6,917 nt of DNA from an uncultured Verrucomicrobium sp. (GTDB taxonomy: Bacteria; Verrucomicrobiota; Verrucomicrobiia; Methylacidiphilales; GAS474), in the NCBI GenBank assembly GCA_903889845.1, contig CAISZB010000289.1, forward strand, positions 1-6,917, in the 5' to 3' direction. The notes under the pieces were generated by a model that was not told the origin of the DNA, made no database searches, and saw only the letters and a program-made list of their open reading frames with translations. Every line of letters begins with the position of its first letter. Positions within the stretch are counted from its first letter, which is position 1. The position numbers and the translations under genes were made by a program. Positions 5,723 to 6,917 of this stretch are shown here, piece after piece.

Positions 5723-6917
5723 ATTTGAAGAACCGGAGAGTCTTTCCGAAGAGAGATGGTCGAACGGACTTCCTTGTTGCCGAGTTTGACGATCACGACG
5801 TAATCGCCCAGAAAGCCTTTGACCCGATAATCGCCCGAAGCGTTCGAGGTTCCCGATGCTCTGGTGCTCCACTCGTTTTCAACCAGATCGAGCCATATCT
5901 TTCCCCACGGGGTGATGGACCAATCTTTGCGGATCATGGCTGCCGCGGGTTTCCAATGCTTTCCTTCCCAGAAGCCCCAGCAGCTGAAACCGATTACTGC
6001 GGGATGACTGAAACAGAGGGTCATGAAATCCCGTGTGAAATCGGCCTTCAATTGTTCATCATCCGTATCGACGTCAAACTCGGTGATCTGAATCGGGAGT
6101 CCCAGCTTGGCAAAGCGGTCCAGCTCCTTCAACGCGGCCTCGGGCGGGCAAAGGATCGATCCGAAGTGACTTTGCATGCCGATACCCTGCACCGGCCTCT
6201 TTTCGGCGAGCAGCCTTCTGAGGCGTCTTTCGAAATCTTCTTTATGAGCGGTGTCGTCCCCGCCGTTCTGGAAATTGGCGTAGTCGTTGAGATAAAGGAT
6301 GGGGGGCGGATCGATCCTGTGAGCCAGGGCAAACCAATCTCCGACAAGGGAGTCGCCGTATTGGTCGAGGATATCCCGTTCGGCGTAGGGCTCGTTGACA
6401 ACGTCCCAATCGTCGATCATGCCATGGGTCAGCCCCATGATTTCGGTGAAATGTGCGGCAATCCTTTTGTCGAGAGCATCGCGATTCGAAATCAATCTCT
6501 CCACGTCCGCCGGCATCCTGCTGAATCCCGGCCAAATCAGGCAATGCCCATGAATTCGAATGCCGTTTGCTTTTAAATCACCGAGGGATTGCAGAACATT
6601 GCCGCGCTGCGCGGAATCCCATTCCCAAGTATTCCACTTCAGGTCATTTTCCGGGGTGATCTGGTTGAAATGATCGAGGACGAACTGGCGGTACTTCACG
6701 GCATCCGGTGTTTTTTCCGAAAAATAATGCAAGTCGACCGCGCTCCCGAAATGAAATGCCGACTTTTTCATTTGGACTGCGTAGGGCGGTCCAAAACTGA
6801 GACACGTGGCGGTCCAATAGTGTGACACCCCGTTGGGGACATTGGAGGGGAAGCAGGTATTGGAGTCAAGGATGTAGCCCTGCTCTTCCGGTCCGATGCC
6901 GGGAGGAGGAGCCCGTA
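5695..6917 (-). CDS. family 10 glycoside hydrolase (endo-1,4-beta-xylanase type), 5' end outside window
   Basis: The gene encodes a GH10 (beta/alpha)8 barrel enzyme that would cut beta-1,4-xylan by a retaining mechanism. Visible motifs in order are FHFGSAVD (barrel start), ITPENDLKWNTWEW, RIHGHCLIWPG, WDVVNEP with the acid/base Glu codon at 6391-6393, GIGMQSHFG, QITEFDVD with the nucleophile Glu codon at 6079-6081, and CWGFWEG. A small C-terminal domain (SGDYRVKGFLGDYVVIVKLG) looks beta-rich and is typical of this GH10 branch. The frame stays open from the GTG at 6828 to the right edge, so that GTG is not a credible start. The visible 406 residues lack the N-terminus, and the first about 55 visible residues belong to another domain or a linker. 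A signal peptide would be outside the window. Base composition looks lower in GC than the rest, which fits acquisition next to tRNA-Ser. Confidence 0.93.
   Translation of the reverse strand, partial: RAPPPGIGPEEQGYILDSNTCFPSNVPNGVSHYWTATCLSFGPPYAVQMKKSAFHFGSAVDLHYFSEKTPDAVKYRQFVLDHFNQITPENDLKWNTWEWDSAQRGNVLQSLGDLKANGIRIHGHCLIWPGFSRMPADVERLISNRDALDKRIAAHFTEIMGLTHGMIDDWDVVNEPYAERDILDQYGDSLVGDWFALAHRIDPPPILYLNDYANFQNGGDDTAHKEDFERRLRRLLAEKRPVQGIGMQSHFGSILCPPEAALKELDRFAKLGLPIQITEFDVDTDDEQLKADFTRDFMTLCFSHPAVIGFSCWGFWEGKHWKPAAAMIRKDWSITPWGKIWLDLVENEWSTRASGTSNASGDYRVKGFLGDYVVIVKLGNKEVRSTISLRKDSPVLQIQMDQLNRT

Noticed and set aside
6826..6828. GTG as start of the GH10 gene
   Set aside because: The same frame stays open for 29 more codons to the window edge with protein-like sequence, and no ribosome binding site is evident at the GTG.
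1..6917. CRISPR array, insertion sequence, integrase or phage genes
   Set aside because: I found no regularly spaced repeats, transposase, recombinase or phage structural motifs on either strand.

Overview
The window comes from a GC-rich Gram-negative bacterium with an outer membrane, because it encodes three parts of an Mla-type outer-membrane lipid transporter. The gene families and the style of the IspD and MlaD sequences suggest the Verrucomicrobiota or a related group. That placement is inference from general knowledge of the families and was not tested.

All protein genes lie on the minus strand, so the window reads from right to left. The right edge (about 5695-6917) holds most of a family 10 glycoside hydrolase (xylanase-type) gene whose 5' end is outside the window. 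It looks clearly lower in GC than the rest. Next is a 187-base AT-richer spacer with small repeats, then a plus-strand tRNA-Ser(CGA) at 5418-5507. Left of the tRNA the DNA is very GC-rich. It carries a DCC/DUF393 thiol-oxidoreductase-like gene and an all-alpha dUTPase-like NTP pyrophosphatase gene. A perfect hairpin lies between these two and covers the start codon of the second.

From 4355 down to 86 runs a compact probable operon: a membrane-anchored receiver-domain protein, mlaE, mlaF, mlaD and ispD. The mlaE/mlaF and mlaD/ispD junctions are ATGA start/stop overlaps. MlaE (permease), MlaF (ATPase) and MlaD (MCE substrate-binding protein) would form the inner-membrane MCE transporter. No MlaA, MlaB or MlaC gene is visible. 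IspD makes CDP-methylerythritol for isoprenoid synthesis.

The most unusual feature is at the end of this operon. The IspD enzyme (about 230 residues) runs without a stop into a histidine-kinase dimerisation/phosphoacceptor-like helical hairpin with an HDFNN motif. A Ser/Pro/Ala low-complexity tail follows, and there is no ATPase domain. The first gene of the same operon encodes a receiver domain on a membrane and coiled-coil stalk, again without a kinase. Together they look like the two phosphorelay halves of a hybrid kinase split across an operon for lipid transport and isoprenoid synthesis. This is the best candidate for an undescribed system here, and its function is a hypothesis.
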